34,885 nucleotides of DNA from Streptomyces aureus (GCF_001418135.1 NZ_LIPQ01000006.1:1-34885); one strand, 5' to 3'; shown: positions 1-7,337, counted from the first letter of the stretch. The notes: generated by a model from the letters alone, not told the origin. Numbers and translations are program-made.

Positions 1-141
1 CACCCCCCCCTCACCCCCCCCCCCGACCTGGCCAAGCACGTCGACAACTTGACCCGCCGCACCGAAGACCTCCGCGACGAAAGCGACCAACGGCGTTCCC
101 ACCCCCACACCCCTGACCCGAAACAGGGCCACAGCCCCTGA
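1..141 (+). CDS. C-terminal end of an unrecognised protein (5' end outside window)
   Basis: Frame 1 is open from the window edge to a TGA at 139-141. It encodes about 46 residues: a Pro-rich start, then a charged amphipathic stretch (LAKHVDNLTRRTEDLRDES) and a polar His/Pro tail. The charged stretch looks like the end of a coiled coil. I do not recognise the family. The reading relies on codon bias and on the clean stop, because the upstream part is missing. It could equally be a chance open frame in a GC-rich edge. Confidence 0.4.
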   Translation, partial: HPPLTPPPDLAKHVDNLTRRTEDLRDESDQRRSHPHTPDPKQGHSP

Positions 142-317
142 ACGCGCCTCGACACGGGTCACGGACCCCACGCCCCGCGCTGATTCCCTGCGGCTCGGGA
201 CTCCCACCGGAAACCACGGAGCAGCTGAGGAGGGTGCGCCTCGCGGCGCCCCTTTGCCTCCCCGTTCGAGGTCGATTACCTCCCCACCGGAGACACGAAA
301 ATCTATCTCGGCCGGAG

Positions 318-346
318 TAGACATTGAGTGGTGGCGTGGTTATGGT
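318..346 (+). promoter_or_regulatory. Candidate HrdB-type promoter for the long leader
   Basis: TAGACA at 318-323 is one base from TTGACA. It is followed after exactly 17 bases by TATGGT at 341-346, which matches TANNNT. Spacing and both hexamers fit a principal-sigma promoter reading towards the MerR-type gene, with initiation expected near 353. Confidence 0.55.
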
Positions 347-396
347 TTCTCTCGTAGCCCAGAGAGACAGCAGGGCCTGGCAGAGACGAACTGCCG

Positions 397-711
397 GCGA
401 GCGGTACCAGCAGTACAGGTAGTTGCAGTTCGCAGGACGGTGCGGCGGTGGAGTTCCGAAGCCAGGGAAGTTGCAGGACGGCGACGGGGCTGACGGCCGG
501 ACCGGGTGGCCCGCAGTGATCAGGGGCCGCCGCAGCGGGACCGCGGTCATGGCAGGTGCGGTACCCGCGAGTGCAGTGCGCAGTACCCAGCAGTGAAGTC
601 AGTGAGCGGTACCCCTGGTGAAGGCGTCGGCTGCGGACGCGCGCACCGGGAAGTTCGGCAGTGGGGTTCCAAGCCAGAGCAGACGCAGGACGGGCAACGG
701 GGCTGGCTGCC
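397..711 (+). repeat. Diverged direct duplication inside the leader
   Basis: Two segments, about 397-498 and 603-711, both open with GAGCGGTACC and contain a 56-base block (443-498 and 656-711). The blocks share, in order, GTTCC, AAGCC, GCAGGACGG and ACGGGGCTG. By eye the blocks are roughly 70-75% identical, with an offset of about 207-213 bases. No coding frame is preserved, so the repeat is probably an old duplication within a non-coding transcript. Confidence 0.5.
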
Positions 712-974
712 GAAGAGTGACGCTGTCATAGGTCGCTCAGCAGTTCGCATCACCAGCAGTACGCAGTACGCAGCACCCCGCAGTAAGTAGTTGAACACCG
801 AGGAAGAACGGAGGAACCCGCGCCATCAGGATCGCCCGGGCGGAAGTGTTGAACCCGGGTACCGCAGGACATCGACAGTGAGGTGGTCTCCGGTCAAGCA
901 ACCGCGATCCCCGCGCCCCCGACAGCAGTCAGGTCGGGTCCGCGGACACAGAACGCCGGCGCAGTATCAGGGCC

Positions 975-1031
975 GGCAGGTGGTGTAGTAGTTCCTTCGG
1001 GGCCCTGGTGCCAGTACGGCACCAGGGCCCC
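975..1031 (+). promoter_or_regulatory. Conserved leader: 24-nt box plus perfect hairpin (copy 1)
   Basis: A 24-base box (975-998, containing GGTGGTGTAGTAGTTCC) is followed directly by a 14-bp perfect stem, GGGGCCCTGGTGCC (999-1012), with loop AGTAC and the complementary arm at 1018-1031. The same box and nearly the same hairpin lie before the paralogous gene at 8259. The hairpin ends 26 bases before the start codon. It could be an attenuator, a terminator read through under some condition, or a structure controlling translation. Confidence 0.7.
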
Positions 1032-1057
1032 TCCATGCGTTTCCCAGAGAGGTGCAA

Positions 1058-1396
1058 ATGACATCAGATGACTCGTACGGCCGTCTCGACGACGACGACT
1101 ACCCCGCCTACACGATGGGCCGGGCCGCCGACATGCTCGGCACCACACAAGGATTCCTCCGCGCGATCGGCGAAGCCCGCCTCATCACCCCGCTGCGCTC
1201 CGAGGGCGGCCACCGCCGCTACTCCCGCTACCAGCTGCGCATCGCCGCCCGCGCCCGCGAACTCGTCGACCAGGGCACACCGATCGAAGCCGCCTGCCGC
1301 ATCATCGTCCTGGAAGACCAGCTCGAAGAGGCCCAGCGCATCAACGCCGACTACCGCCGCGCCGCCACATCCGAGGCACCACCCGCCTCGCCTTGA
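1058..1396 (+). CDS. MerR-type helix-turn-helix regulator (copy 1), 112 aa
   Basis: This is a small DNA-binding protein with a single MerR-like winged helix-turn-helix. An acidic N-terminus (LDDDDYPAY, residues 10-18) is followed by the HTH at about 18-83 (YTMGRAADMLGTT, then the wing with SEGGHRRYSRYQL) and a short coiled-coil helix at 84-103. It has no cysteine or ligand domain of the classic metal sensors, so it resembles short actinomycete regulators of the BldC/MerR type. I chose the ATG at 1058 because AGAGAGG (1046-1052) sits at good spacing and because this start gives the same length as its paralogue at 8259. A GTG at 1052 is in frame but would lie in the ribosome site. The two proteins are about 90% identical and share the hairpin leader. 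The target genes are unknown. Confidence 0.85.
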   Translation: MTSDDSYGRLDDDDYPAYTMGRAADMLGTTQGFLRAIGEARLITPLRSEGGHRRYSRYQLRIAARARELVDQGTPIEAACRIIVLEDQLEEAQRINADYRRAATSEAPPASP

Positions 1397-1548
1397 GGTG
1401 AGTCCGCCCGCCATCGGCATCGACCGACGGACGCACCCCGGGGGACTGGCGGCGGATCACTCACGAGCGGGCAGAAGCCGCGCGAGGTCCGCCCCCATGA
1501 GAGCACTGCGCGTGGGCCGGCAGGTGCCGTATGCCCGGCCGGCGCGGA

Positions 1549-1587
1549 GCACTGACACGTTCGTTTCGGCACGTTGAGCGTCAGTGC
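1549..1587. terminator. Possible hairpin terminator
   Basis: GCACTGAC (1549-1556) and GTCAGTGC (1580-1587) form an 8-bp stem around a 23-base loop, between the MerR-type gene and the convergent acetyltransferase remnant. The loop is long, so this is only a weak terminator or regulatory candidate. Confidence 0.3.
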
Positions 1588-1610
1588 GCGCTGTTGGCGC
1601 CGACCAGAGT

Positions 1611-1994
1611 TCATGTGCGGAATTGCGCATCAGCCGTCGCCGTCCATCGAGACCGCTCCCACTCGGTCCGGGAGATTTCGTACTCGACTTCACCGTGCTC
1701 GGAGCCCTCGATCTGCTCCGGCCAGTCCCCGGTGAATCTCCGGAAGAGGGACAGGCCCGACTTTTCCATGACGCGACGGGAGCGGGTGTTGACGGCCATG
1801 GTGTTGGCGGTGACCCGCTCGACCTCCAGGTCCGTGAACCCCTTGTGGACCAGGGCCTGGGACCCCTCGGTGGCGTAACCGCGTCCCCATGCCGCCCGGT
1901 TCAACCGGTAGCCGAGTTCGACCACGGCAGGGCTGTCCTCCTCCAGGGGCCGGAACTCGAACCAGCCGAGGAAGATACCGGTGTGCGTGGTCAG
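1611..1994 (-). pseudogene. 5'-truncated GNAT acetyltransferase (RimJ/RimL type)
   Basis: The last ~122 codons encode a clear C-terminal half of a RimJ/RimL-type N-acetyltransferase. Acetyl-CoA motif A reads AAWGRGYATEG and is followed by NTRSRRVMEKSGL, typical of motif B. The N-terminal half of the fold is missing. The similarity begins at GIFLGWF (about 1979), and upstream the same frame runs into the 3' end of trhA, whose stop is at 1991-1993. No good start codon exists at the join; the only internal options are GTG/ATG codons inside the conserved core. The simplest reading is a deletion that removed the promoter and N-terminus. The protein is probably not made or not active. Confidence 0.75.
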
Positions 1995-2821
1995 TGGGCA
2001 GCGAGGAAGATCGCGATGTAGTGGGCGGTGAAGGCTGCCACTGTCAACGCGTGGAAGACCTCGTGGAAGCCGAACCAGCGCGGCGAGGGGTTGGGGCGCT
2101 GGAGGGCGTAGACGACCGCGCCCGCGCTGTAGAGAAGCCCGCCGATCACGACCAGGGAGACCACGGCCGCCCCGCCGCTGTGCAGGAAGTCGGGCAGGTA
2201 CCGGACGGGTGCCCAGCCCAGCGCCAGGTAGCAGGGGGTGTACAGCCAGCGGGGAGCTCCGACCCACAGGACGCGGAAGGCGATGCCGACCAGAGCACCC
2301 GTCCACACGATCCACAGCAGGACGGACCATTGGTCCGGCGAGAGCAGGAGCACGGCGAGCGGGGTACACGTACCGGCGATGATCAGGAAGATGTTGGAGT
2401 GGTCGAGGCGACGCAGAACCGCCTCACCGAGTGGTCCCCAGGTGCCCAGATGGTAGACGGCGCTCGTCCCGAACAGCAGCCAGGCCGTGACGGAGTACAC
2501 GGTGCAGGCCCACACGGCCTGCGGCGTCCCTGCCAGGCAGATGAGGACGATGCCCGCCGCCAGCGATGCGGGGACCATGCCGGCGTGGAGCCAGCCGCGC
2601 AGCCTCGGCTTGATCGGGTCCACCAGATCGGCCACCCGCCCGACCAGGTCCGCCACCGGGCGGGAGTCCTCGGCGGCCCCGTCGCGTGGCGGTCCTGAGG
2701 GAAGGTCCGTCGAGTCGCGTCCTCTGACCGTCGGTGGGGAAGAAGAACCGCGGGCTTCGGCGCCGTCTCGGGACACTGCTTCCCGTCCCGGATCGGACTG
2801 CTGGGTATCACGGGCAACCAT
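1991..2821 (-). CDS. trhA: PAQR-family membrane homeostasis protein TrhA (hemolysin III), 276 aa
   Basis: An integral membrane protein of the hemolysin III/YqfA/PAQR family, which is linked to membrane energetics and fatty-acid homeostasis in bacteria. It has a polar N-terminal extension of ~70 residues, unusually long for the family. The seven-helix core begins at KPRLRGWLHAG. The three family signatures are present: SAVYHLG, RLDHSNIFLIIAGTCTP, and FHEVFHALTVAAFTAHY near the C-terminus, which carry the conserved Ser, Asp and His residues of the hydrolase-like metal site. The ATG at 2821 fits a leaderless transcript because TAGCAT lies 6 bases upstream. The 3' end abuts a truncated acetyltransferase. 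Confidence 0.9.
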   Translation of the reverse strand: MVARDTQQSDPGREAVSRDGAEARGSSSPPTVRGRDSTDLPSGPPRDGAAEDSRPVADLVGRVADLVDPIKPRLRGWLHAGMVPASLAAGIVLICLAGTPQAVWACTVYSVTAWLLFGTSAVYHLGTWGPLGEAVLRRLDHSNIFLIIAGTCTPLAVLLLSPDQWSVLLWIVWTGALVGIAFRVLWVGAPRWLYTPCYLALGWAPVRYLPDFLHSGGAAVVSLVVIGGLLYSAGAVVYALQRPNPSPRWFGFHEVFHALTVAAFTAHYIAIFLAAH

Positions 2822-2827
2822 GTGTAC

Positions 2828-2833
2828 ATGCTA
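2828..2833 (-). promoter_or_regulatory. -10 element of a leaderless trhA promoter
   Basis: On the minus strand TAGCAT is separated by 6 bases (GTACAC) from the trhA ATG, which places initiation at the A of the start codon. No clear -35 was found. Confidence 0.45.
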
Positions 2834-3139
2834 GGAACCTGCCGTAACGAGGTCCCAGAGACCCACCTCATCACATGTAGCCGGGCGGGTCCGCATCCGG
2901 ATGTGACTCCCGGGATGGGACACCCCTACCGTGGAGAGACAGGGAACAGACCTGCGGATGGCGCCATGCCCGTCAGCCTCGGATTCCCGGTCCTGGCCGC
3001 CGCATCGGCCGGCGTGGCAACGCGGTCCGCGAACAGCGGGCGCGCCAGGGACGCCGCCGGACACCGGCTCCGACCCGCGACGCCCACCCCGGCCGACGGT
3101 TCGCCGTTCAGTGGGGTCCGGCCCAGGGAGGTGCCAGAC
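2834..3139. other. Intergenic region between divergent trhA and the DUF1206 gene
   Basis: About 300 bases without a supported gene. The frame of the DUF1206 gene is open through it, but the predicted residues are low-complexity and unlike the family, and a good ribosome site occurs only before 3140. I found no convincing promoter for the rightward gene. Confidence 0.45.
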
Positions 3140-4054
3140 ATGGAGCGTAGTCAGGACAGTGCGGCTCAGCCCAAGTCGCGGGGGCGGCGTCTGGCCGACA
3201 GTCGTGTGGTGGAGGTCGCGTCCAGGGTCGGGCTCTGTGCCCGGGGAGTGATCTATGTACTGGTGGGGATTCTGGCCGTGCGGATCGGCCTCGGCAGCGA
3301 CAGCGGCCAGGAGGCCGACCGGTCCGGGGCGGTGGAGACCCTCGGCGAGCAGCCGTTCGGCCAGGCTCTGCTGTGGGCGCTGGTGGTGGGGCTGGCGGCG
3401 ATGGCGCTGTGGAGGCTGTGCGAGGCGGCGTTCGGGCAGACGGTGGAGGGCGGGGAGAAGTGGTCTCGTCGTCTGGGGTCTTTGGGGATGGCGGTGTTCT
3501 ACGCCGTGATCTGTGTCGGCGTGGTGCAGACGGCGCTGGTCGGCGGTTCCGCCGGGGGGCGCCCCGGTGACGAGACGTCGAAGGAGTACACCGCCAGGGT
3601 GCTTGACCTGCCGGGCGGCCGGGTGATCGTCGGCGTGTTCGGAGCCGTGCTGATCGTCGTGGGCGTGGTGATCCTGGTGCGCAGCCTGATGCGGAAGTTC
3701 GAGAAGAATCTCCGCATGGAGGAGATGCGCCCGGCGACGCGGCGGGTCGTCGCGTTCCTGGGCATAGTCGGCGGGGCGGCGTGTGGCGTGGTCGCGGCGG
3801 GCGCCGGCCTGTCCGTCCTGCTGGCCGCGGTGCGGTACGACCCCGACCAGGCCAAGGGTCTGGACGAGACACTGCGTTCGTTCGCCGCGACTCCTGCAGG
3901 GCCCGCCCTGCTGATCGCCGCCGCCGTGGGCCTCCTGCTGTTCGGCCTGTACTCGTTCTGCGAAGCCCGCTGGCGCAAGGCCGCCGAGCACGGGACTCCG
4001 GCGGAACAGCCGACCGGGGCCACAGGCCCAGGACCACGCCCCGGTGCGCCCTAG
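3140..4054 (+). CDS. DUF1206 domain-containing membrane protein, 304 aa
   Basis: An actinobacterial membrane protein made of three related units of two helices each, the layout of DUF1206. Unit 1 begins ASRVGLCARGVIYVLVGILA and ends with ALWRLCEAAFG. Unit 2 begins RLGSLGMAVFYAVICVGV and ends VVILVRSLMRKF. Unit 3 begins VAFLGIVGGAACGVVAAGA and ends FGLYSFCEARWRK. The conserved Arg-Gly at the start of the helix pairs and the aromatic/acidic FCEARWRK ending are family hallmarks. The ATG at 3140 has GGGAGG at 3126-3131 with 8-base spacing; the frame is open further upstream but shows no family features there. The biochemical role of the family is not established. Confidence 0.85.
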   Translation: MERSQDSAAQPKSRGRRLADSRVVEVASRVGLCARGVIYVLVGILAVRIGLGSDSGQEADRSGAVETLGEQPFGQALLWALVVGLAAMALWRLCEAAFGQTVEGGEKWSRRLGSLGMAVFYAVICVGVVQTALVGGSAGGRPGDETSKEYTARVLDLPGGRVIVGVFGAVLIVVGVVILVRSLMRKFEKNLRMEEMRPATRRVVAFLGIVGGAACGVVAAGAGLSVLLAAVRYDPDQAKGLDETLRSFAATPAGPALLIAAAVGLLLFGLYSFCEARWRKAAEHGTPAEQPTGATGPGPRPGAP

Positions 4055-4131
4055 CACGGGGAACTCGTCCCGGCGGAGAGATCTCACCTCAGGGCTCCCC
4101 GCCGTTCTGGAGGCGGCCGGTCGCAGGGGCT

Positions 4132-4911
4132 CTACCGCGACGGTGCCGCAGGAGCGGAAGCCCACCAGGTCGAGGGCGCCGCGACGGTGTAACCCAGCGA
4201 CTCGTACAGCGGCCGGCCCAGCTTCGACGCGGTGAGGGTGACCGGCAGGTCCGTCAGGTGGGCGAGGGCGCCGAGCATGACGGCCCGCCCGACGCCACGC
4301 GACCGGAATGCCGACGACACAGCGACCCAGTAGTGGCTGCCGACGCCGTCGTCCACGACGCTGACGCAGGCTCCCGCGGCCACCCCGTCGCGCGAGGCGA
4401 CGAACACGTCCACGCCGGGCTGCCCGATCAGCGTCATCGGGAAGAGCTCGCCGGGGCGGTAGGGCTCGAATCCGGCCAGCTCGAAGCCCTCGATCACGAT
4501 CCGCTCAGCCGCCCGGAGGTCCTCGGGCCGCCGCACCCGGATCACGTCCAGCGCCGGTTCGCCGACGGGCCCGGGCGGGCGCAGCATGACCGGCATCTGC
4601 CAGCTGCGCATGCCCAGCTGGCCCAGGTCGGTCGAGCTGAACGGATCCTCGGCGTTCACGGGGCCCGTGGCCCGGCGAACCAGCTCGCTCAACTCGGCCA
4701 GTTCGCCCGGGTCGAGGTCGGACTGCTGGATCAGGACCCGCAGGCCGGCACGCTCGCCGCCGTCGACCGCGACGAATCCGCGGCGCCGGATCACCTCGTG
4801 CCCCCGGCTTCGGCCGGTCGCGATCCAGAAGGCGGCGGAGTTACGGGCCTGACGCATCGGCGCATCGGTCAGGGCGACAAAGGCGGGCCGGCCGGTCGAT
4901 CTTGTTGTCAT
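4132..4911 (-). CDS. GNAT family N-acetyltransferase, 259 aa
   Basis: The protein has an N-terminal region of ~125 residues, then a GNAT fold. The acetyl-CoA binding segment is VAVSSAFRSRGVGRAVMLGALAHL (motif A, R-x-x-G-V-G), followed by LTASKLGRPLYESLGY (motif B). The pattern resembles actinomycete GNAT proteins in which an N-terminal lobe precedes the catalytic half. The substrate cannot be told. ATG at 4911 is preferred: ACGGTA on the plus strand at 4919-4924 (TACCGT on the minus strand) lies 7 bases upstream, so the transcript is probably leaderless. A GTG directly before the ATG is the alternative. The gene is convergent with the DUF1206 gene. Confidence 0.85.
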   Translation of the reverse strand: MTTRSTGRPAFVALTDAPMRQARNSAAFWIATGRSRGHEVIRRRGFVAVDGGERAGLRVLIQQSDLDPGELAELSELVRRATGPVNAEDPFSSTDLGQLGMRSWQMPVMLRPPGPVGEPALDVIRVRRPEDLRAAERIVIEGFELAGFEPYRPGELFPMTLIGQPGVDVFVASRDGVAAGACVSVVDDGVGSHYWVAVSSAFRSRGVGRAVMLGALAHLTDLPVTLTASKLGRPLYESLGYTVAAPSTWWASAPAAPSR

Positions 4912-4918
4912 CACGCCT

Positions 4919-4924
4919 ACGGTA
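4919..4924 (-). promoter_or_regulatory. -10 element of a leaderless GNAT promoter
   Basis: TACCGT on the minus strand is followed by 7 bases and then the ATG at 4911, the spacing expected if transcription begins at the start codon. Confidence 0.4.
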
Positions 4925-5190
4925 GTGCGCAGTTGACCCCGTCACACAGGCCAATTCGATGCGAGCCGAGTGGGCCACCCGGCGGGCACGAGCGGCTCCG
5001 TGCCGTGCCGGCGTCGAGCGTCTGCCGACGGCCTGCGGATGTCGCGGCGGGCCGGCCTCCGAGACGCCGCACTCTCAGTGAATGAATATCTATGTCCGCC
5101 GCCTCAGAATTTAGCGGCCCCGGCGATGAGAGTTTTTGTCGGCACCACGCAGGGCAAAATATTCTACGCACAAATATCTCGACAGCGTGC

Positions 5191-5196
5191 TACTGT
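5191..5196 (+). promoter_or_regulatory. -10 element of the csp1 promoter, with AT-rich upstream DNA
   Basis: TACTGT at 5191-5196 lies in a block, CGTGCTACTGTCGA, that is identical before the second csp gene (18911-18924). The next bases TCAGTTGCAGTT are also shared, and initiation is expected near 5203. The 100 bases upstream are strikingly AT-rich for this genome (for example AAAATATTCTACG and CAAATATC), which suggests an UP-like element. In this copy only, TCGACAG and CTGTCGA form an inverted repeat around the -10. Confidence 0.6.
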
Positions 5197-5202
5197 CGAA
5201 GT

Positions 5203-5364
5203 CAGTTGCAGTTTTGGTACCCGAAAATCTTCAAGCGCCTTCGGCCGGTCACGCGCCGCTCGGAAGCGCTTTATTTCCGGTCATTTTCCGGGCAGGGCAT
5301 CATCGCGGCGACACGGCGTCCGTACGGTACGGACACCGGCGTACTGCCCCAAAGGAGACATGAC
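5203..5364 (+). ncRNA. Structured 5' leader of csp1 (candidate cold-shock RNA element)
   Basis: The leader is about 160 nt from the predicted start to the ATG. It contains stem I (AAGCGC 5233-5238 with GCGCTT 5266-5271), a pyrimidine/TTCCGG-rich linker, the shared block ATCATCGCGGCGACACGG, stem II (GTCCGTA 5318-5324 with TACGGAC 5328-5334), and a shared ACTGCCCC-AAGGAGA ribosome-site segment. The csp2 leader (18928-19090) has the same layout, but both stems are built from different bases, so pairing is kept while sequence changes. Confidence 0.65.
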
Positions 5365-5568
5365 ATGGCTACTGGCACTGTGAAGTGGTTCAACGCGGAA
5401 AAGGGCTTCGGCTTCATCGAGCAGGACGGTGGCGGCGCCGACGTGTTCGCCCACTTCTCGAACATCGCCGCCCAGGGCTTCCGCGAGCTGCAGGAAGGCC
5501 AGAAGGTGAGCTTCGACATCGCGCAGGGCCAGAAGGGCCCGACGGCCGAGAACATCGTCACCGCCTGA
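5365..5568 (+). CDS. CspA-family cold-shock protein (copy 1), 67 aa
   Basis: A single cold-shock domain, a five-strand OB fold that binds single-stranded RNA and DNA and acts as an RNA chaperone. RNP1 is KGFGFI (residues 13-18) and RNP2 is VFAHF (27-31). The aromatic residues at W8, F15, F17, F28 and F31 match the nucleic-acid-binding face. Length is typical (67 aa). The ATG at 5365 is preceded by AAAGGAGA (5351-5358). A much longer open frame exists upstream but is the untranslated leader. The protein differs from csp2 at only a few positions. It heads a cluster with an RNA helicase and is followed by a strong terminator, so csp can be transcribed in excess over the downstream genes. Confidence 0.95.
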   Translation: MATGTVKWFNAEKGFGFIEQDGGGADVFAHFSNIAAQGFRELQEGQKVSFDIAQGQKGPTAENIVTA

Positions 5569-5586
5569 CGCTGACGTACCACTCGT

Positions 5587-5624
5587 AGCTGGGGCCCGCA
5601 TCCCTCGGGGTGCGGGCCCCAGCT
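5587..5624 (+). terminator. Terminator after csp1
   Basis: AGCTGGGGCCCGCA (5587-5600) and TGCGGGCCCCAGCT (5611-5624) form a perfect 14-bp stem with a 10-base loop. A related hairpin with different bases follows csp2 at 19327-19363. Confidence 0.85.
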
Positions 5625-5834
5625 GCATGCATTTCACAGCTTTTCGCCCGCGCCCGCGCCCGCGCCTGCGCCCTGTGCCACCTGCAGCTCTTCTCTCGCC
5701 CGCTTGGGCGCCGGCCATTCTCCGCCCGAGAAAGCTGCTCTTTCATATTTCATTCGGCCCGTGCCTGTGATTCCCAGCGCTGTTCATCCGCTGCCGGAAT
5801 TCCTCGATACGCGCCGTATCAAGGAAGGTTCTGC

Positions 5835-7337
5835 ATGAACCCCACACGCACGAACAGCCGTTCCTCCCGTGCCCGCCGCGACGGCGGCAGCCACGCGTAC
5901 GGCTCCCCCGCCAGTTCGGGTCGGGGCGGTCGCTTCGGTTCGTCCGCCCCGAAGCGCTCAGGCGGCCCCAGCCGCTCGGGCAGCCACGGCCGTCGGTCCG
6001 CCGCGGTGCAGGGAGAGTTCGCACTGCCCAAGACGATCACTCCCGCGCTGCCCGCCGTCGAGGCGTTCGCCGACCTCGACATGCCCGGCGAGCTCCTGGC
6101 CGCGCTCACCGCGCAGGGCGTCTCCGTGCCGTTCCCGATCCAGGGGGCGACCCTGCCGAACTCCCTGGCGGGCCGCGACGTCCTCGGCCGCGGCCGGACC
6201 GGCTCCGGCAAGACCCTCGCCTTCGGGCTGGCCCTGCTGGCCCGCACGGCCGGCCGGCGCGCCGAGCCGCGACGGCCACTGGCCCTGGTCCTGGTCCCCA
6301 CCAGGGAACTCGCCCAGCAGGTCACCGACGCCCTCACCCCCTACGCCCGCGCCATGAAGCTGCGCCTGGCCACCGTCGTCGGCGGGATGCCGATCGGCAG
6401 GCAGGCGGCCGCACTGCGGGGTGGCGCGGAAGTCGTCGTGGCCACCCCCGGCCGCCTCAAGGACCTGATCGACCGCGGTGACTGCGGGCTGAACGAGGTC
6501 GCGATCACCGTCCTCGACGAGGCCGACCAGATGGCCGACATGGGCTTCATGCCGCAGGTCACCGCGCTCCTGGACCTGGTTCGCCCCGAGGGCCAGCGCA
6601 TGCTGTTCTCCGCGACCCTGGACCGTAACGTCGACCTCCTGGTCCGCCGCTACCTCACCGACCCCGTCGTCCACTCCGTGGACCCCTCACAGGGCGCGGT
6701 CACCACGATGGAGCACCACGTCCTGCACGTGCACGGCGCCGACAAGCCCCGGCTGACGACGGAGATCGCGGCGCGCGACGGCCGGGTGATCATGTTCCTG
6801 GACACCAAGCACGCCGTGGACCGCCTCACCCAGGACCTGCTCGACTGCGGTGTCCGGGCCGCCGGCCTCCACGGCGGGAAGACACAGCCGCAGCGCACCC
6901 GCACCCTCGCCCGGTTCAAGACGGGGCACGTCACCGTCCTCGTCGCGACGAACGTCGCGGCCCGCGGCATCCACGTCGACAACCTCGACCTCGTCGTCAA
7001 CGTCGACCCGCCCACCGACCACAAGGACTACCTCCACCGCGGCGGCCGCACCGCGCGAGCCGGCGAGTCCGGCAGCGTCGTCACCCTCGTGACCCCCAAC
7101 CAGCGCCGCGACATGGCTCGGCTCATGACGGCCGCCGGCATCGTGCCCCAGACCACCCAGGTCCGCTCCGGTGAGGAGGCGCTGCGCAGGATCACCGGCG
7201 CCCAGACCCCTTCCGGCATCCCCGTGACGATCACCGCACCGCCGGCCGAACAGCGCAAGCGCGGCACGACCTCCCGCGGCCGGCGTAGTTCCGCTTCAGC
7301 CGCCCGGCGGCGTACCGGCGTCGGCACGGCGGCCTGA
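5835..7337 (+). CDS. DEAD-box ATP-dependent RNA helicase, 500 aa
   Basis: An ATP-dependent RNA helicase of superfamily 2, expected to unwind cold-stabilised RNA structure with the adjacent cold-shock protein. The N-terminal ~60 residues are Ser/Gly/Arg-rich and disordered. The core has the Q-motif region (PFPIQ, 99-103), motif I GRTGSGKT (120-127), Ia PTREL (155-159), TPGR (204-207), DEAD (228-231), SAT (259-261), ARGIHV (376-381) in place of the usual ARGIDI, and HRGGRTARAG (401-410). A basic tail RKRGTTSRGRR follows. The ATG at 5835 has AAGGAAGG at 5821-5828; the frame is open further upstream but only through low-complexity sequence. A 266-base gap with a terminator separates it from csp1. 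Confidence 0.93.
   Translation: MNPTRTNSRSSRARRDGGSHAYGSPASSGRGGRFGSSAPKRSGGPSRSGSHGRRSAAVQGEFALPKTITPALPAVEAFADLDMPGELLAALTAQGVSVPFPIQGATLPNSLAGRDVLGRGRTGSGKTLAFGLALLARTAGRRAEPRRPLALVLVPTRELAQQVTDALTPYARAMKLRLATVVGGMPIGRQAAALRGGAEVVVATPGRLKDLIDRGDCGLNEVAITVLDEADQMADMGFMPQVTALLDLVRPEGQRMLFSATLDRNVDLLVRRYLTDPVVHSVDPSQGAVTTMEHHVLHVHGADKPRLTTEIAARDGRVIMFLDTKHAVDRLTQDLLDCGVRAAGLHGGKTQPQRTRTLARFKTGHVTVLVATNVAARGIHVDNLDLVVNVDPPTDHKDYLHRGGRTARAGESGSVVTLVTPNQRRDMARLMTAAGIVPQTTQVRSGEEALRRITGAQTPSGIPVTITAPPAEQRKRGTTSRGRRSSASAARRRTGVGTAA

Larger units (their letters stand above)
142..1057. other. Long non-coding region upstream of the first MerR-type gene
   Basis: I see no convincing gene in these 900 bases. 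The open frames here lack family similarity, a ribosome site and normal third-position GC bias. The stretch holds a vegetative-type promoter (318-346), a hairpin just downstream (TCTCTC/GAGAGA, about 349-370), a diverged internal duplication (397-498 and 603-711), many CAGTA/GCAGT words, and a strong hairpin at its 3' end (999-1031). If the promoter is real, the regulator at 1058 has a leader of roughly 700 nt. Confidence 0.6.

Noticed and set aside
791..988. Open frame in the leader before the first MerR-type gene
   Set aside because: It has no ribosome site, an Arg/Pro/Gln-rich product and no family similarity, and it ends inside the conserved non-coding box.
5179..5199. TCGACAG-N7-CTGTCGA inverted repeat over the csp1 -10 as an operator
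   Set aside because: The left arm is absent at csp2, where the rest of the promoter block is conserved, so a shared operator is unlikely; it may be chance in this copy.
5796..5818. GGAAT as a SigR-type -35 before the helicase gene
   Set aside because: No GTT -10 is found at the required distance of about 18 bases, and the similar site at 19452 also lacks it.
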